A stretch of DNA of 64,000 nt from NCBI RefSeq assembly GCF_003385115.1, contig NZ_QUNI01000012.1, forward strand, positions 62,001 through 126,000, written 5' to 3'. Within the stretch, counting starts at the first letter, position 1, and each line of letters starts with the position of its first letter. Source of the DNA: Flavobacterium aquicola (GTDB lineage Bacteria > Bacteroidota > Bacteroidia > Flavobacteriales > Flavobacteriaceae). A program made the translations under genes and the position numbers. Positions 27,334 through 36,263 of this stretch are shown here, piece by piece. Below the pieces are notes generated by a model, which did not search any database, had not been told where the DNA came from, and saw only the letters and a program-made list of their open reading frames with translations.

Positions 27334-28509
27334 ATGAAAAATATAAAAAATATTATCTCATTTATAATAATGAGTATAGTTCTTTTTTCTTGTGAAGATA
27401 AGGGACTTGATAATCAGGATTGGCTTCAGGAACCAAATTTTGCTAATCCTTTAACATTAACACTTTCAAGTAAAGAGCTTGTGCTGGTCAAAGAAAATGA
27501 AGCGCAGAATGCAATAACTTTTACTTGGACACAAGGAAACGATAGAGGAGCTGGAACTAGCCTGAAATATTTCTTCCGCATAGATATATTAGGTAATAAT
27601 TTTAGTAAAGATGAGTTCGAGGAAGATAAAAAGACTGTTTACACCGAAGAAATACCAGCAGGAGTGCTTACCAGAACCTATACTGTCAAACAGTTAAATT
27701 CGATATTATTGAAACACTTTAAACGCCCGGGAGGTACTGTAACTAATCTTGAAGTACAAATAATTGCACAGGTAAATGGTGGTGCAGAGTTTCAGCTGCC
27801 AGAAGTATCTACATCAAGTTTTGCAGTTACAAATTATAGTCCGGGACCATTGCCTCTTTTTATGGTTGGAGATGCAATAAGTGGCAGCTGGGATTACAGC
27901 ACAGGTAAAAGTTTACCTGAAATAACAGAAAGAACGACATACAATTTTATTGGAGATTTTTCAGTAGGGTCATTCAAGGTTATTGAAGAACCAGGTCATG
28001 AATTGCCTACTTACGATCCGGTTTATACTGTGGGTAAGGAAAATACTATTGTTTATAATGAAACTGAAGAAAGAACAACTGCTAATGTTTTCAAAGTAAC
28101 TCAGGCAGGTCGTCATTACTTTAATATGGATATTGAGGCAGGAACCTATGAATTTTATTATAAACCCTACGATAAACTTACTTTAGTGGGAGAATCAATA
28201 GATGGTCAAAGGTGGAATAAAGATAATAATCCTAGACCAATGAATTGGGATAGTAAGACCCCTGAAGTATTCACTACTAAAGTAAATCTTGGACTTGGTG
28301 AAATGAAAATTTTTGTAAATACTCCTGATTGGAATTCATGTTTAAGACCTTTAGTGGCTAATACTCCAATCAATGGAAATAATAGCGACGCAACTGGATT
28401 TAAACATGCATTAGGTGGTCCGGATGATAAATGGGTTATTGCAACTGCTGGTGATTATGATGTCACCATCAATACAGTGAAAATGACTATTGTGTTTAAA
28501 AAATTGTAG
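27334..28509 (+). CDS. SusE-like surface glycan-binding lipoprotein
   Basis: A protein of 391 residues. Lipobox LFSC with Cys20 is followed by the acidic EDKGLD. Residues about 38-165 form a SusE-type Ig-like domain (LTLTLSSKELVLVKENE, ITFTWTQGND). Two further beta modules follow, one starting FMVGDAISGSWDYSTG (near 180) and one LTLVGESIDGQRWN (near 285), similar to SusE/SusF glycan-binding repeats. It completes the three-gene binding and uptake operon with SusC and SusD and is closed by the terminator at 28557. It binds the operon's glycan at the surface; ligand unknown. Confidence 0.85.
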   Translation: MKNIKNIISFIIMSIVLFSCEDKGLDNQDWLQEPNFANPLTLTLSSKELVLVKENEAQNAITFTWTQGNDRGAGTSLKYFFRIDILGNNFSKDEFEEDKKTVYTEEIPAGVLTRTYTVKQLNSILLKHFKRPGGTVTNLEVQIIAQVNGGAEFQLPEVSTSSFAVTNYSPGPLPLFMVGDAISGSWDYSTGKSLPEITERTTYNFIGDFSVGSFKVIEEPGHELPTYDPVYTVGKENTIVYNETEERTTANVFKVTQAGRHYFNMDIEAGTYEFYYKPYDKLTLVGESIDGQRWNKDNNPRPMNWDSKTPEVFTTKVNLGLGEMKIFVNTPDWNSCLRPLVANTPINGNNSDATGFKHALGGPDDKWVIATAGDYDVTINTVKMTIVFKKL

Positions 28510-28556
28510 TGATAGAACGAATTAAAAATATTTTATCAGTAATTAAATACTAATTA

Positions 28557-28611
28557 TGGAGTCAAAACTTTTAAATCAAGATTGTATTAAAAAGTTTTGG
28601 CTTCATTTTTT
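28557..28611 (+). terminator. Intrinsic terminator of the region D SusC/D/E operon
   Basis: A 16-base-pair stem (28557-28572 with 28590-28605) contains two G-U pairs and a 17-base loop, followed by six Ts. It separates the uptake operon from the peptidase and glycosidase genes, which therefore need their own promoter or read-through. The remaining bases to 28845 show no gene; ATTTGTAATC near 28750 is only a partial -7 match. Confidence 0.75.
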
Positions 28612-28845
28612 ATAAAATAAATCTGCTTATGGAGATAAAAATACTTTACATGTTAAAATAATTTATCAAGTCACAGCAAAACTATAAGTAACAGCGTCCT
28701 ATCGCAGTTCGTTTAAAAAGTGTTTTTTCAAATAGACTCCTTTCGTCCATTTGTAATCTAAACCGCTGTACTAGTATCATCAAGGATCAGAATTAGAAAA
28801 CCCGGCTGAATATTTTTTCAAAAACAAAAGCATAAAAACTGCTAT

Positions 28846-29571
28846 ATGAATTTCAAAATCAAGAAAACAGGCTTTTTTTTAACCCTTCTATTACCGCTTA
28901 TTTCTTTCTCGCAGCAAGAAATTAGCTCTGTAAATAATGACATTTTTAAAGATAGTATAATCATTAAAAATGGCTTTCGGCTTACGTTAAAAAATAATGA
29001 TCCAAAGCTCAGTCAGGAATTCAAAAAAAACATAGCAGAACGCTTTTTTCTTGTCTATCCTAAAATGCTGAATCATTTTAACCCAAAAGCAACAAAGACC
29101 GTTACAATCATTTTTAGTAATGAAGATACTGATCACCCTGCACATGCAGTGAATAATGAAATTACTGTTTTTACAAAATTTTTCACGAATAATGGAAGAG
29201 AAAAAGATATTGATGTCATTGTTCATGAAGGTTTCCATTTAGTTCAGGCCTATAGATACAATGAAAATACTCCAGGATGGCTTGTAGAAGGAATAGCAGA
29301 TTATGTAAGAGAAATTTATGGAGTCAGTAATGAATCCAGTGGTTGGGTTTTACCAAAAACACTAGATGATAAAGGAAATAAATACAAAGCATCTTATAGA
29401 ACTGCCGCACGTTTTTTGCTTTGGATAGATTTAAAAGTTAAAAAAGGCATAGTCGAAACATTAGATGACAAATGCAGAACGGGCAATTACACCGATGCTG
29501 TTTGGGAAATAGAAACCAGTAAAACAGTTGATGAGCTTTGGGATGATTACACCAAAAATTACAGTTTATAA
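28846..29571 (+). CDS. Basic-secretory-protein-type zinc metallopeptidase, secreted
   Basis: A protein of 241 residues with signal peptide (PLISFSQ). A zinc-binding HExxH motif is seen at His127-Glu128-Gly-Phe-His131 (IVHEGFHLVQAY), followed by GWLVEGIADYVR with Glu148 and Asp152 as possible third ligand. This layout and the flanking TVTIIFSN and DELWDDYT fit the basic secretory protein (plant and bacterial peptidase) family. It probably cleaves protein in the periplasm or outside. It is 30 bases from a GH76 gene and so likely co-expressed with mannan-degrading enzymes; cleavage of the protein part of mannoproteins is a reasonable guess but not shown. No T9SS tail is present. Confidence 0.78.
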   Translation: MNFKIKKTGFFLTLLLPLISFSQQEISSVNNDIFKDSIIIKNGFRLTLKNNDPKLSQEFKKNIAERFFLVYPKMLNHFNPKATKTVTIIFSNEDTDHPAHAVNNEITVFTKFFTNNGREKDIDVIVHEGFHLVQAYRYNENTPGWLVEGIADYVREIYGVSNESSGWVLPKTLDDKGNKYKASYRTAARFLLWIDLKVKKGIVETLDDKCRTGNYTDAVWEIETSKTVDELWDDYTKNYSL

Positions 29572-29601
29572 AAACTTAAAATAAAGGCAACTTTAATTAC
29601 C

Positions 29602-31968
29602 ATGTCAATGATTTTAATAAAAATATTGATGGAAAATATTTTGAAAGGTAGAAATACATGTTTCTTAGTATTGGTGCTGTGTGTTTCAAATTTATTTTCG
29701 CAGACAGCAGATCAGCGTGCCGAGAATGTACAGGACGCTGCCAATGCAATTTTCATGTCCTCTGATAAAAGTTATTATAAACATAACAGTGCATCGGATA
29801 ATGATCCTTATGGATATGGTTACTGGACGCAGGCACACACTCTTGAAACATTGGCAGATGCCTACCAAAGAACTCGCAGTGCCGTTTACAAAGACCGGAT
29901 GAAAAACATTATTGCTGGAATACGAAAATACAATCTGTATGAACAGGGAACATACCGCAATGATTATTATGATGACTTAGAATGGCTTTGTTTAGCGAGT
30001 TTTAATTGCTATAATGCTACCAAAGATCAAGAGTTTCTTGATGCAGTTCATCAAATATGGGGCGAAATAAAAACTGGATATGCAAATGGAGCAATAGCTT
30101 GGAAAAAAGGATGTTCGACTGCTTGTAATAATTCCATTTCGAATGGACCAGCCATTGTTATAGCTGTGAAACTGTATCAATTGGAAGGCGACAACGCTAA
30201 TCTGCAGATGGCAAAAGACATTCATGCATGGATGAAGACCAATGTATTTAACGCTCAAGGCGGTATCTGGGACAGTCCTTCTAATTTTGACCAAGGCTGG
30301 CAGTTCTCTTATAATTCTGGAATGTTTATAGCAGCTTGTCTTGAGCTCAGCATTGTCACTGGTGAACAATCCTATATAGATGATGGTATCAAGGCCTCCG
30401 ACTTTATGATGAATTATAGAAAATATAATGGAGGCGCATTTTACTTAAATGAAACAGGACAGGGAGATGGCGGTTTATTCAAAGGGATTTTTGCCAAATG
30501 GTTTATAGAGTTTGTACGGATAGGGAATATTCCCCAAGCCAGAAAAGAACATTATTTGCAGATAATTAATTATACTGCAGACTATGTATGGAGCCATGCA
30601 GTAGATAAATCTAATTTTTTAACCAATTATAATTGGAAAAAACTGCCAGCAGAATCAATTGATTTATCTACGCACACGAGCGGTCTTCATTTATTTGAAT
30701 CGGCAGCTAGCTTAAATAAAGTACACGTTTATCAAGATCTGAATTATGCTGGATTTTATTCACAGCTTTCACCAGGTGATTATACATCGGCACAGCTTCT
30801 CTCAAGAGGCGTTCCTGATAACTTCATTACTTCTTTGACCATTCCTCTTGGTTATGAAGTTACCGTTTATGAAAATGATAATTTTACAGGAGAATCTCAA
30901 ATATTTACTACAAACACAGCTTCACTTGCCGATTGGAGTGATAAAATTTCCTCTATCAAAATCATTGATAGAAATCCTCCCGTTACAAATCCCATCGCTA
31001 TTGACAGTTCAGTTATGAATGTTTTTCAAGGTGCAGACTTTACCGGTTATAATGTTGCGCTTGATATTGGAGATTATACATTGGCACAGCTTCAATCCAA
31101 GGGAATATTGGACAATGACATCAGTTCTTTTAAACTTTCAAAAGGTTTTAAAGTTACGCTGTACGAAGGGGATAATTTTACTGGAGAGTCAAAAGACTTT
31201 ACTTCAGATAATGTATTGACAGCAGATTGGAACAATAAAGCAACGTCTCTCCGTATTCGCGCCAATGGAGACGTGAATTTAGGCGGTGTAATTTATAATT
31301 TACAAAACCGCAACAGCAATTTGAATATGGATGTTTGGGGCTCTAGCCTTTCAAATGGAGGAATTGTGGCTCAGGCTGTTGCCACAGCTGAGGGTAATCA
31401 AAAATTTGCATTCACTCATTTAGGGGATGGTCTGTATAAAATCACTGCAGAGCATAGCGGTCAGTCACTTAATATTGATGACTATAGCTCAGACAACGGT
31501 ACTGCTGTAAATCAATATCCTTACAATGCGGCTCCAAACCAGCAGTTTGTACTGGTTTCTACAGGAGATGGTTATTATAAAATTATACCTAGAATCAGCG
31601 GTAAGCTAGTTGAAGTCTCTGATTTTAGCAGTGCGGATGGTGCAAAAGTACAGCAATGGGAAGATGTTAACAGCCAGGCGAGCGGACAATGGAAATTAAT
31701 AAAAGTGGGCTCATTGGGAGTGGAAACACAAAATAAAATACCATCTGCTGTCTATCTATATCCGAATCCTGCTGAAAACACTCTTTTTTTTAACACAGAT
31801 ATAAAAGGATCAAACGTGAGTGTTTTTTCTTCGGCGGGAAGTTTGGTTTTAAAGCAAAATATAGAAGACAGCAATACTGTTGATATTTCCAGATTACAGG
31901 CAGGAACGTATTTTATTACAGTAAATAAGGAAGGAAAAAAAGTCACAAAGAAATTTTTTAAAAAATAG
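29602..31968 (+). CDS. T9SS-secreted GH76 alpha-mannanase with two beta/gamma-crystallin domains and a ricin-type lectin domain
   Basis: A protein of 788 residues. The ATG at 29602 gives a long leader; the ATG at 29629 gives a more usual signal peptide ending NLFSQ. Domains: GH76 barrel (about 35-370) with catalytic Asp124-Asp125 (YDDLEW) and GDGGLFKGIFAKWF; two beta/gamma-crystallin domains (about 373-460 and 472-555) with calcium-site motifs DNFITS, DNDISS and NNKATS; a ricin-type beta-trefoil (about 562-705, with INQYP- and QQW-type repeats); and a C-terminal T9SS sorting domain from about 714 (YLYPNPAENTLFF) ending KKFFKK. It should be exported through the type IX system and cut alpha-1,6-mannan outside the cell or on the surface, with the accessory domains holding it to the wall. 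Confidence 0.92.
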   Translation: MSMILIKILMENILKGRNTCFLVLVLCVSNLFSQTADQRAENVQDAANAIFMSSDKSYYKHNSASDNDPYGYGYWTQAHTLETLADAYQRTRSAVYKDRMKNIIAGIRKYNLYEQGTYRNDYYDDLEWLCLASFNCYNATKDQEFLDAVHQIWGEIKTGYANGAIAWKKGCSTACNNSISNGPAIVIAVKLYQLEGDNANLQMAKDIHAWMKTNVFNAQGGIWDSPSNFDQGWQFSYNSGMFIAACLELSIVTGEQSYIDDGIKASDFMMNYRKYNGGAFYLNETGQGDGGLFKGIFAKWFIEFVRIGNIPQARKEHYLQIINYTADYVWSHAVDKSNFLTNYNWKKLPAESIDLSTHTSGLHLFESAASLNKVHVYQDLNYAGFYSQLSPGDYTSAQLLSRGVPDNFITSLTIPLGYEVTVYENDNFTGESQIFTTNTASLADWSDKISSIKIIDRNPPVTNPIAIDSSVMNVFQGADFTGYNVALDIGDYTLAQLQSKGILDNDISSFKLSKGFKVTLYEGDNFTGESKDFTSDNVLTADWNNKATSLRIRANGDVNLGGVIYNLQNRNSNLNMDVWGSSLSNGGIVAQAVATAEGNQKFAFTHLGDGLYKITAEHSGQSLNIDDYSSDNGTAVNQYPYNAAPNQQFVLVSTGDGYYKIIPRISGKLVEVSDFSSADGAKVQQWEDVNSQASGQWKLIKVGSLGVETQNKIPSAVYLYPNPAENTLFFNTDIKGSNVSVFSSAGSLVLKQNIEDSNTVDISRLQAGTYFITVNKEGKKVTKKFFKK

Positions 31969-32033
31969 TAAAGAAAAATATTCTGAGAGGCTCTATAAAT
32001 TTTTAATACGAAAAAATAAAAACTAAAATAATT

Positions 32034-35000
32034 GTGAAAAAAGAATTTAAATTACTCATTATGGTATCTATGCTGGTATTGAATGCATTCATATCCAAGG
32101 GTCAAACCTCAAGTATGATTGGAGACAATATCGCGGCTTTTTATCCAAAAAGCTTTGATCCTGTACAAACTTTACCGTCTTTGATTTTTACAAATGATTT
32201 TACCGAGAAAGGAAGCGTTGCTGCTTCATGGACAGTAAAACCCATTTTTAGTATAGAAAATGGTAAAAACGTAGTGAAAATCCCTTATACAGGGAATGTG
32301 GATTTTTATGGTAATGGAGAGGTTTCAGGACCGTTAAAACGAAATGATACTAAAGTAACTTTATGGAATAGCGAGGCACCAAATTACTGGATTGATAATG
32401 GTACCCGTCTATATCAGTCGCATCCATGGATTATGGGTGTCCGTTCTAATGGTACAGCTTTTGGAATCATTGCTGATCATACCTGGAAACAATCCTTTGT
32501 GATATCAAATCCAATAACTATAACTTCTGAAGGTCCTGGATTCAGAGTAATAGTCATTGAAAGAAATAATCCCCAAGATTTATTGAAAACTCTTGCCGAT
32601 TTAACAGGCAAAATAGAACTCCCTGCTTTATGGACACTAGGCTATCAGCAAAGCAGGTTTACCTATACTCCAGATTCAAAAGTAAAGAGTATTGCTGATG
32701 AATTGAGGAACCGAAAAATTCCGTGCGATGTACTTTGGATGGACATCGACTACATGGACAAGTTTAAGATATTTACTTTTGATTCGGGTACATTTAGTAA
32801 TCCTAAAGGGCTGAATGATTATTTACATGCTAAAAATTTCAAAGCTGTTTACATGATTGACCCTGGAGTAAAAAAAGAAACAGGTTATTTTGTGTATGAT
32901 CAGGGGAAAGCTGGTAATCATTGGGTACAAAAATCGGATGGTACGGAATTTAATGGCCAGGTCTGGCCGGGTGATGTTGCCTTTCCAGATTTTACCAGAC
33001 CAGAAACTAACAAATGGTGGAGCGGACTGTATAAAGATTTCATGGCAAAAGGCATAGACGGAATTTGGAATGACATGAATGAGCCTTCTGTGTTCGAAAC
33101 TCCAAATAAAACAATGCCTGAAGACAATTTGCACCGTGGTGGCGGAGATATGCCTCCGGGAAGTCACTTAAGATATCACAATGTCTACGGTTATATGATG
33201 GTCAAAGCAAGCCGTGAAGGAATTATTGCTGCTAATCCGGATAAGCGTCCATTTGTTTTGTCGCGCTCCAATTTTTTGGGAGGTCAAAGATATGCAGCTA
33301 CATGGACAGGAGACAACTCATCTACATGGGCACATTTGAAGCTTTCAATCCCAATGTCGATCACATTAGGTCTTTCAGGTCAGCCTATTTCGGGGGCTGA
33401 TATCGGGGGCTTCAACAACGATTGCACGGCTGACTTATTGGGGCATTGGATGGCTCTTGGGGCTTATTATCCTTTCTCAAGAAATCATGCTGCAAACAAT
33501 TCTGTTAATCAGGAGCCTTGGGTTTTTGGTTCGAAAATTGAAAATGTTTCCCGCACTGCGGTTAATCGCAGATATCGTCTTCTTCCTTATATGTACACAT
33601 TATTAAGAGAAGCTTCAGAAACAGGAATGCCTTTGATGAGACCCGTGTTCTTCGTCGATAATACAGATTTAAGTCTACGAAGCGAACAGCAGGCCTTTAT
33701 GGTTGGGAAAGATTTGCTGGTAGTTCCTAGATGGGCAGTAAATCCATCGTTGCCAAAAGGCAATTGGAATAAAGTAACGCTCGAAGCTACCGAAGATGAT
33801 AAATATCAGGCTCTTTTATATGTAAGACCAGGTTCAGTAGTTCCAATTACCGAAGTTGTTCAAAGTACAGCAGATTATAAAAGCGACAACATTACCTATT
33901 TGATAAATCCATTAGAAGACGGAACTGCTTCCGGCGAAATTTATCATGACGACGGAGATGGATTTGGATACAAAACAAATGATTATGCCGTTCACGGAAT
34001 CAATGTGTCAAAACACAATGCTGATTCATTAAAAGTAGTAATCAGTCAGACAGGCGGCAGCAAAACCAGTAATCGTATAAGTAGAACAGGATATATAACT
34101 GATAATGGAATCGTATATTCAGGCTGGTCAACGAGTACAGTTCGTTATATTCCGCTTATACCGGATAATAATCAGAACATTGATTTAAGTTCGGTAAATA
34201 CAATGTTTTTGAAGGGAAGTTTTAATGAAAATTTAACTCCAATGATAAATATTGGTGAAAAGAAATGGAAGTTCGATTCATTAAATCTAAAAGCTGGCCA
34301 GACCTATACATTGAAATTTATTCAGAGTAAAAGCGCAAATGGACTGGAATGGGGAGGAGCTTCGGGGGCAATAGGAAAAGCTGTTGAAACTGCTGATAGT
34401 AATGCCAGAATTTCATTTACAGTTAGTACTGATGGCGCATATAGTGTAACATTTGATGAATCTACATTAAACTATACTGTTCAAAAAACACCCGCAATTA
34501 ATTCACTGTCTATTGTAGGTGATGCTACAGATCTCATGAATTTTGATATGCTGGGAATGGCAATGAATCAATCGCTTGAAGATTTGAACGTTTTTACATG
34601 GACTGGTCATTTATTTCCAAGTAACGGTAAAACCGAAGGGAAATTTAAATTCCACAGCGGTACAGGAGGGCAATGCGAAGATGTATGGATTTATGCACTC
34701 TCAGCAGATCAGTCTTTGACATCAACATCAATGGTTATCGCAAATGGCTGTTCTTATCCAGATAATAAATGGAAAGTGAAAGCTGGCGAAAATGGGACAT
34801 ACAAAATAACAGTCAACGTAAATACGAAAGTAGTTAAGATAGAAAAACTTAATGACTTTGCCACTTTATCCATAACAGGAGATGCTACCTCTATAGGCTG
34901 GGATCCCAAAGGACTGCCAATGGATCATGATTTGGATCAGCCAAATATTTTTACTTGGACAGGAAAATTAACTGCAAGTGACGGTACTTCGCAGGGAAGA

Positions 35001-36167
35001 TTTAAATTTCATTCCGGTTCTAATAATTGGTGCGATGATACATGGATGTATGCTTCAGTTGCAGACCAGTCTTTGTCTGCAAATACCTATCAGATATTTC
35101 CAGGATGTACCGGTCCTGATAATAAATGGAAAGTAAAAGAAGGAGAAACAGGTACTTATAAGATTACTATTGATGTTGCTGCCAAGACAATCAATATTAA
35201 AAGAATAATTACATCTATGGCAATAGTTGGCGATGCAGCTTCAATCGGATGGGATCCAAAAGGACTTCCTATGCAGCAATCCGGAGATAATTTAAATGTC
35301 TTTACATGGACTGGAAAATTAGCGGCAGCTAATGGCAGTACCGAAGGGAAACTAAAATTTCATTCAGGTTCAAATGGTCTCTGTGATGATATTTGGTTAT
35401 ATGCAGCTACAGATAATCAATCCATATCTCATACTGATTTTACTATAGCAGAGGGGTGCTCTTCTGCTGACAATAAATGGAAATTACAGGCTGGAGAAAC
35501 TGGAACTTATAAGGTAACTGTTGATGTTGAAACTAAAAAAGTAAGTTTTCAAAAAGTAGTACTGGAGTCGCTGTCAATTGCCGGTGATGCTACTTCTGCA
35601 GGTAATGATGCTAAAGGGTTATTGATGGAACAGTCTGCAGATGACTTAGATGTTTTTAAATGGATAGGAAATTTAGCTGCAGCAAATGGCAGTACCGAAG
35701 GGAAATTCAAATTTCATTCAGGCAGCGGTCTTTGCGAGGATGAATGGCTATACGCATCTTCAGAAGATCAAAGTCTTTCAGATACTGCATTCACAAAAAC
35801 TGATGGATGTGCAGTTCCTGGTCTTTCGTGGAAAGTGCCGGTAGGAGAAACAGGGACTTATAAAGTAACTGTTAACTTAAAGACTAATAAAATAAGCATA
35901 CAAAATATTTCTAAAAATCTTGGACTGCCTAGTGCTGTAAAGGAACAAAGTTATATTTATCCAAATCCGGTAGGGAACACACTTTTCTTCAGCACGGAGA
36001 TGGCAGGAGTAAATATTAGTATTTTTTCTCCAACCGGAAGTTTAGTATTAAAACAAAAAGCTGACAGCAATAACAGTGTTGATGTTTCTAAACTAAAAAC
36101 AGGAACATATTTTCTCATTATAAATAAGGACGGGAATAAAATTTCAAAAAAATTCATAAAGAAATAG
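32034..36167 (+). CDS. T9SS-secreted GH31 glycosidase with four SusE/F-like repeats
   Basis: A protein of 1377 residues. The start is GTG at 32034 (MKKEFKLLIMVSMLVL as signal peptide); the next in-frame ATG would cut into the signal peptide. GH31 fold: N-terminal beta-sandwich, TIM barrel with nucleophile Asp347 (WNDMNEP) and acid/base Asp427 (WTGDNSS), and proximal and distal beta domains to about 740. A domain at about 745-815 is unassigned. Four tandem repeats of about 118 residues follow from about 824, 943, 1060 and 1179. Each starts with a GDAT-like block and contains FxWxG and KFHSGS with conserved cysteines. A T9SS tail from about 1305 (YIYPNPVGNTLFF) ends KKFIKK. The WNDMNEP form suggests alpha-glucosidase-like activity. 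The repeats resemble SusE/SusF glycan-binding modules. Confidence 0.9.
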   Translation: MKKEFKLLIMVSMLVLNAFISKGQTSSMIGDNIAAFYPKSFDPVQTLPSLIFTNDFTEKGSVAASWTVKPIFSIENGKNVVKIPYTGNVDFYGNGEVSGPLKRNDTKVTLWNSEAPNYWIDNGTRLYQSHPWIMGVRSNGTAFGIIADHTWKQSFVISNPITITSEGPGFRVIVIERNNPQDLLKTLADLTGKIELPALWTLGYQQSRFTYTPDSKVKSIADELRNRKIPCDVLWMDIDYMDKFKIFTFDSGTFSNPKGLNDYLHAKNFKAVYMIDPGVKKETGYFVYDQGKAGNHWVQKSDGTEFNGQVWPGDVAFPDFTRPETNKWWSGLYKDFMAKGIDGIWNDMNEPSVFETPNKTMPEDNLHRGGGDMPPGSHLRYHNVYGYMMVKASREGIIAANPDKRPFVLSRSNFLGGQRYAATWTGDNSSTWAHLKLSIPMSITLGLSGQPISGADIGGFNNDCTADLLGHWMALGAYYPFSRNHAANNSVNQEPWVFGSKIENVSRTAVNRRYRLLPYMYTLLREASETGMPLMRPVFFVDNTDLSLRSEQQAFMVGKDLLVVPRWAVNPSLPKGNWNKVTLEATEDDKYQALLYVRPGSVVPITEVVQSTADYKSDNITYLINPLEDGTASGEIYHDDGDGFGYKTNDYAVHGINVSKHNADSLKVVISQTGGSKTSNRISRTGYITDNGIVYSGWSTSTVRYIPLIPDNNQNIDLSSVNTMFLKGSFNENLTPMINIGEKKWKFDSLNLKAGQTYTLKFIQSKSANGLEWGGASGAIGKAVETADSNARISFTVSTDGAYSVTFDESTLNYTVQKTPAINSLSIVGDATDLMNFDMLGMAMNQSLEDLNVFTWTGHLFPSNGKTEGKFKFHSGTGGQCEDVWIYALSADQSLTSTSMVIANGCSYPDNKWKVKAGENGTYKITVNVNTKVVKIEKLNDFATLSITGDATSIGWDPKGLPMDHDLDQPNIFTWTGKLTASDGTSQGRFKFHSGSNNWCDDTWMYASVADQSLSANTYQIFPGCTGPDNKWKVKEGETGTYKITIDVAAKTINIKRIITSMAIVGDAASIGWDPKGLPMQQSGDNLNVFTWTGKLAAANGSTEGKLKFHSGSNGLCDDIWLYAATDNQSISHTDFTIAEGCSSADNKWKLQAGETGTYKVTVDVETKKVSFQKVVLESLSIAGDATSAGNDAKGLLMEQSADDLDVFKWIGNLAAANGSTEGKFKFHSGSGLCEDEWLYASSEDQSLSDTAFTKTDGCAVPGLSWKVPVGETGTYKVTVNLKTNKISIQNISKNLGLPSAVKEQSYIYPNPVGNTLFFSTEMAGVNISIFSPTGSLVLKQKADSNNSVDVSKLKTGTYFLIINKDGNKISKKFIKK
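34504..35912 (+). repeat. Four tandem coding repeats in the GH31 gene (about 355 bases each)
   Basis: Repeats begin near 34504, 34863, 35214 and 35571. The encoded units share GDAT, WDPKGL-like, FTWTG, TEGK(F/L)KFHSGS, W(L/M/I)YA, NKWK and GETGTYK(I/V)T blocks. Repeat 1 is the most divergent at its start. They probably form a row of glycan-binding beta-sandwiches. Confidence 0.85.
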
Positions 36168-36245
36168 ACTCTGCCAACAGGAATTTATTTTATAGTTTTT
36201 GAAAAGTATGGAACAAAAAATGCAAAGCGATTTATTAAAAAATAA
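36168..36245 (+). pseudogene. Fossil T9SS sorting tail, in frame after the GH31 stop
   Basis: Directly after the TAG stop of the GH31 gene, the same frame continues with ACT and then 24 codons from 36171 that read LPTGIYFIVFEKYGTK and NAKRFIKK before a TAA. This is the C-terminal half of a T9SS sorting domain and resembles the real tail of the GH43 at 38396 (GLASGIYFVVFDKDGIK, STKRFIKK). It has no start codon and cannot encode a working protein alone. It looks like the remnant of an older gene end left by recombination within tail sequences. Confidence 0.85.
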
Positions 36246-36263
36246 AATCAAACACTGGAAATT

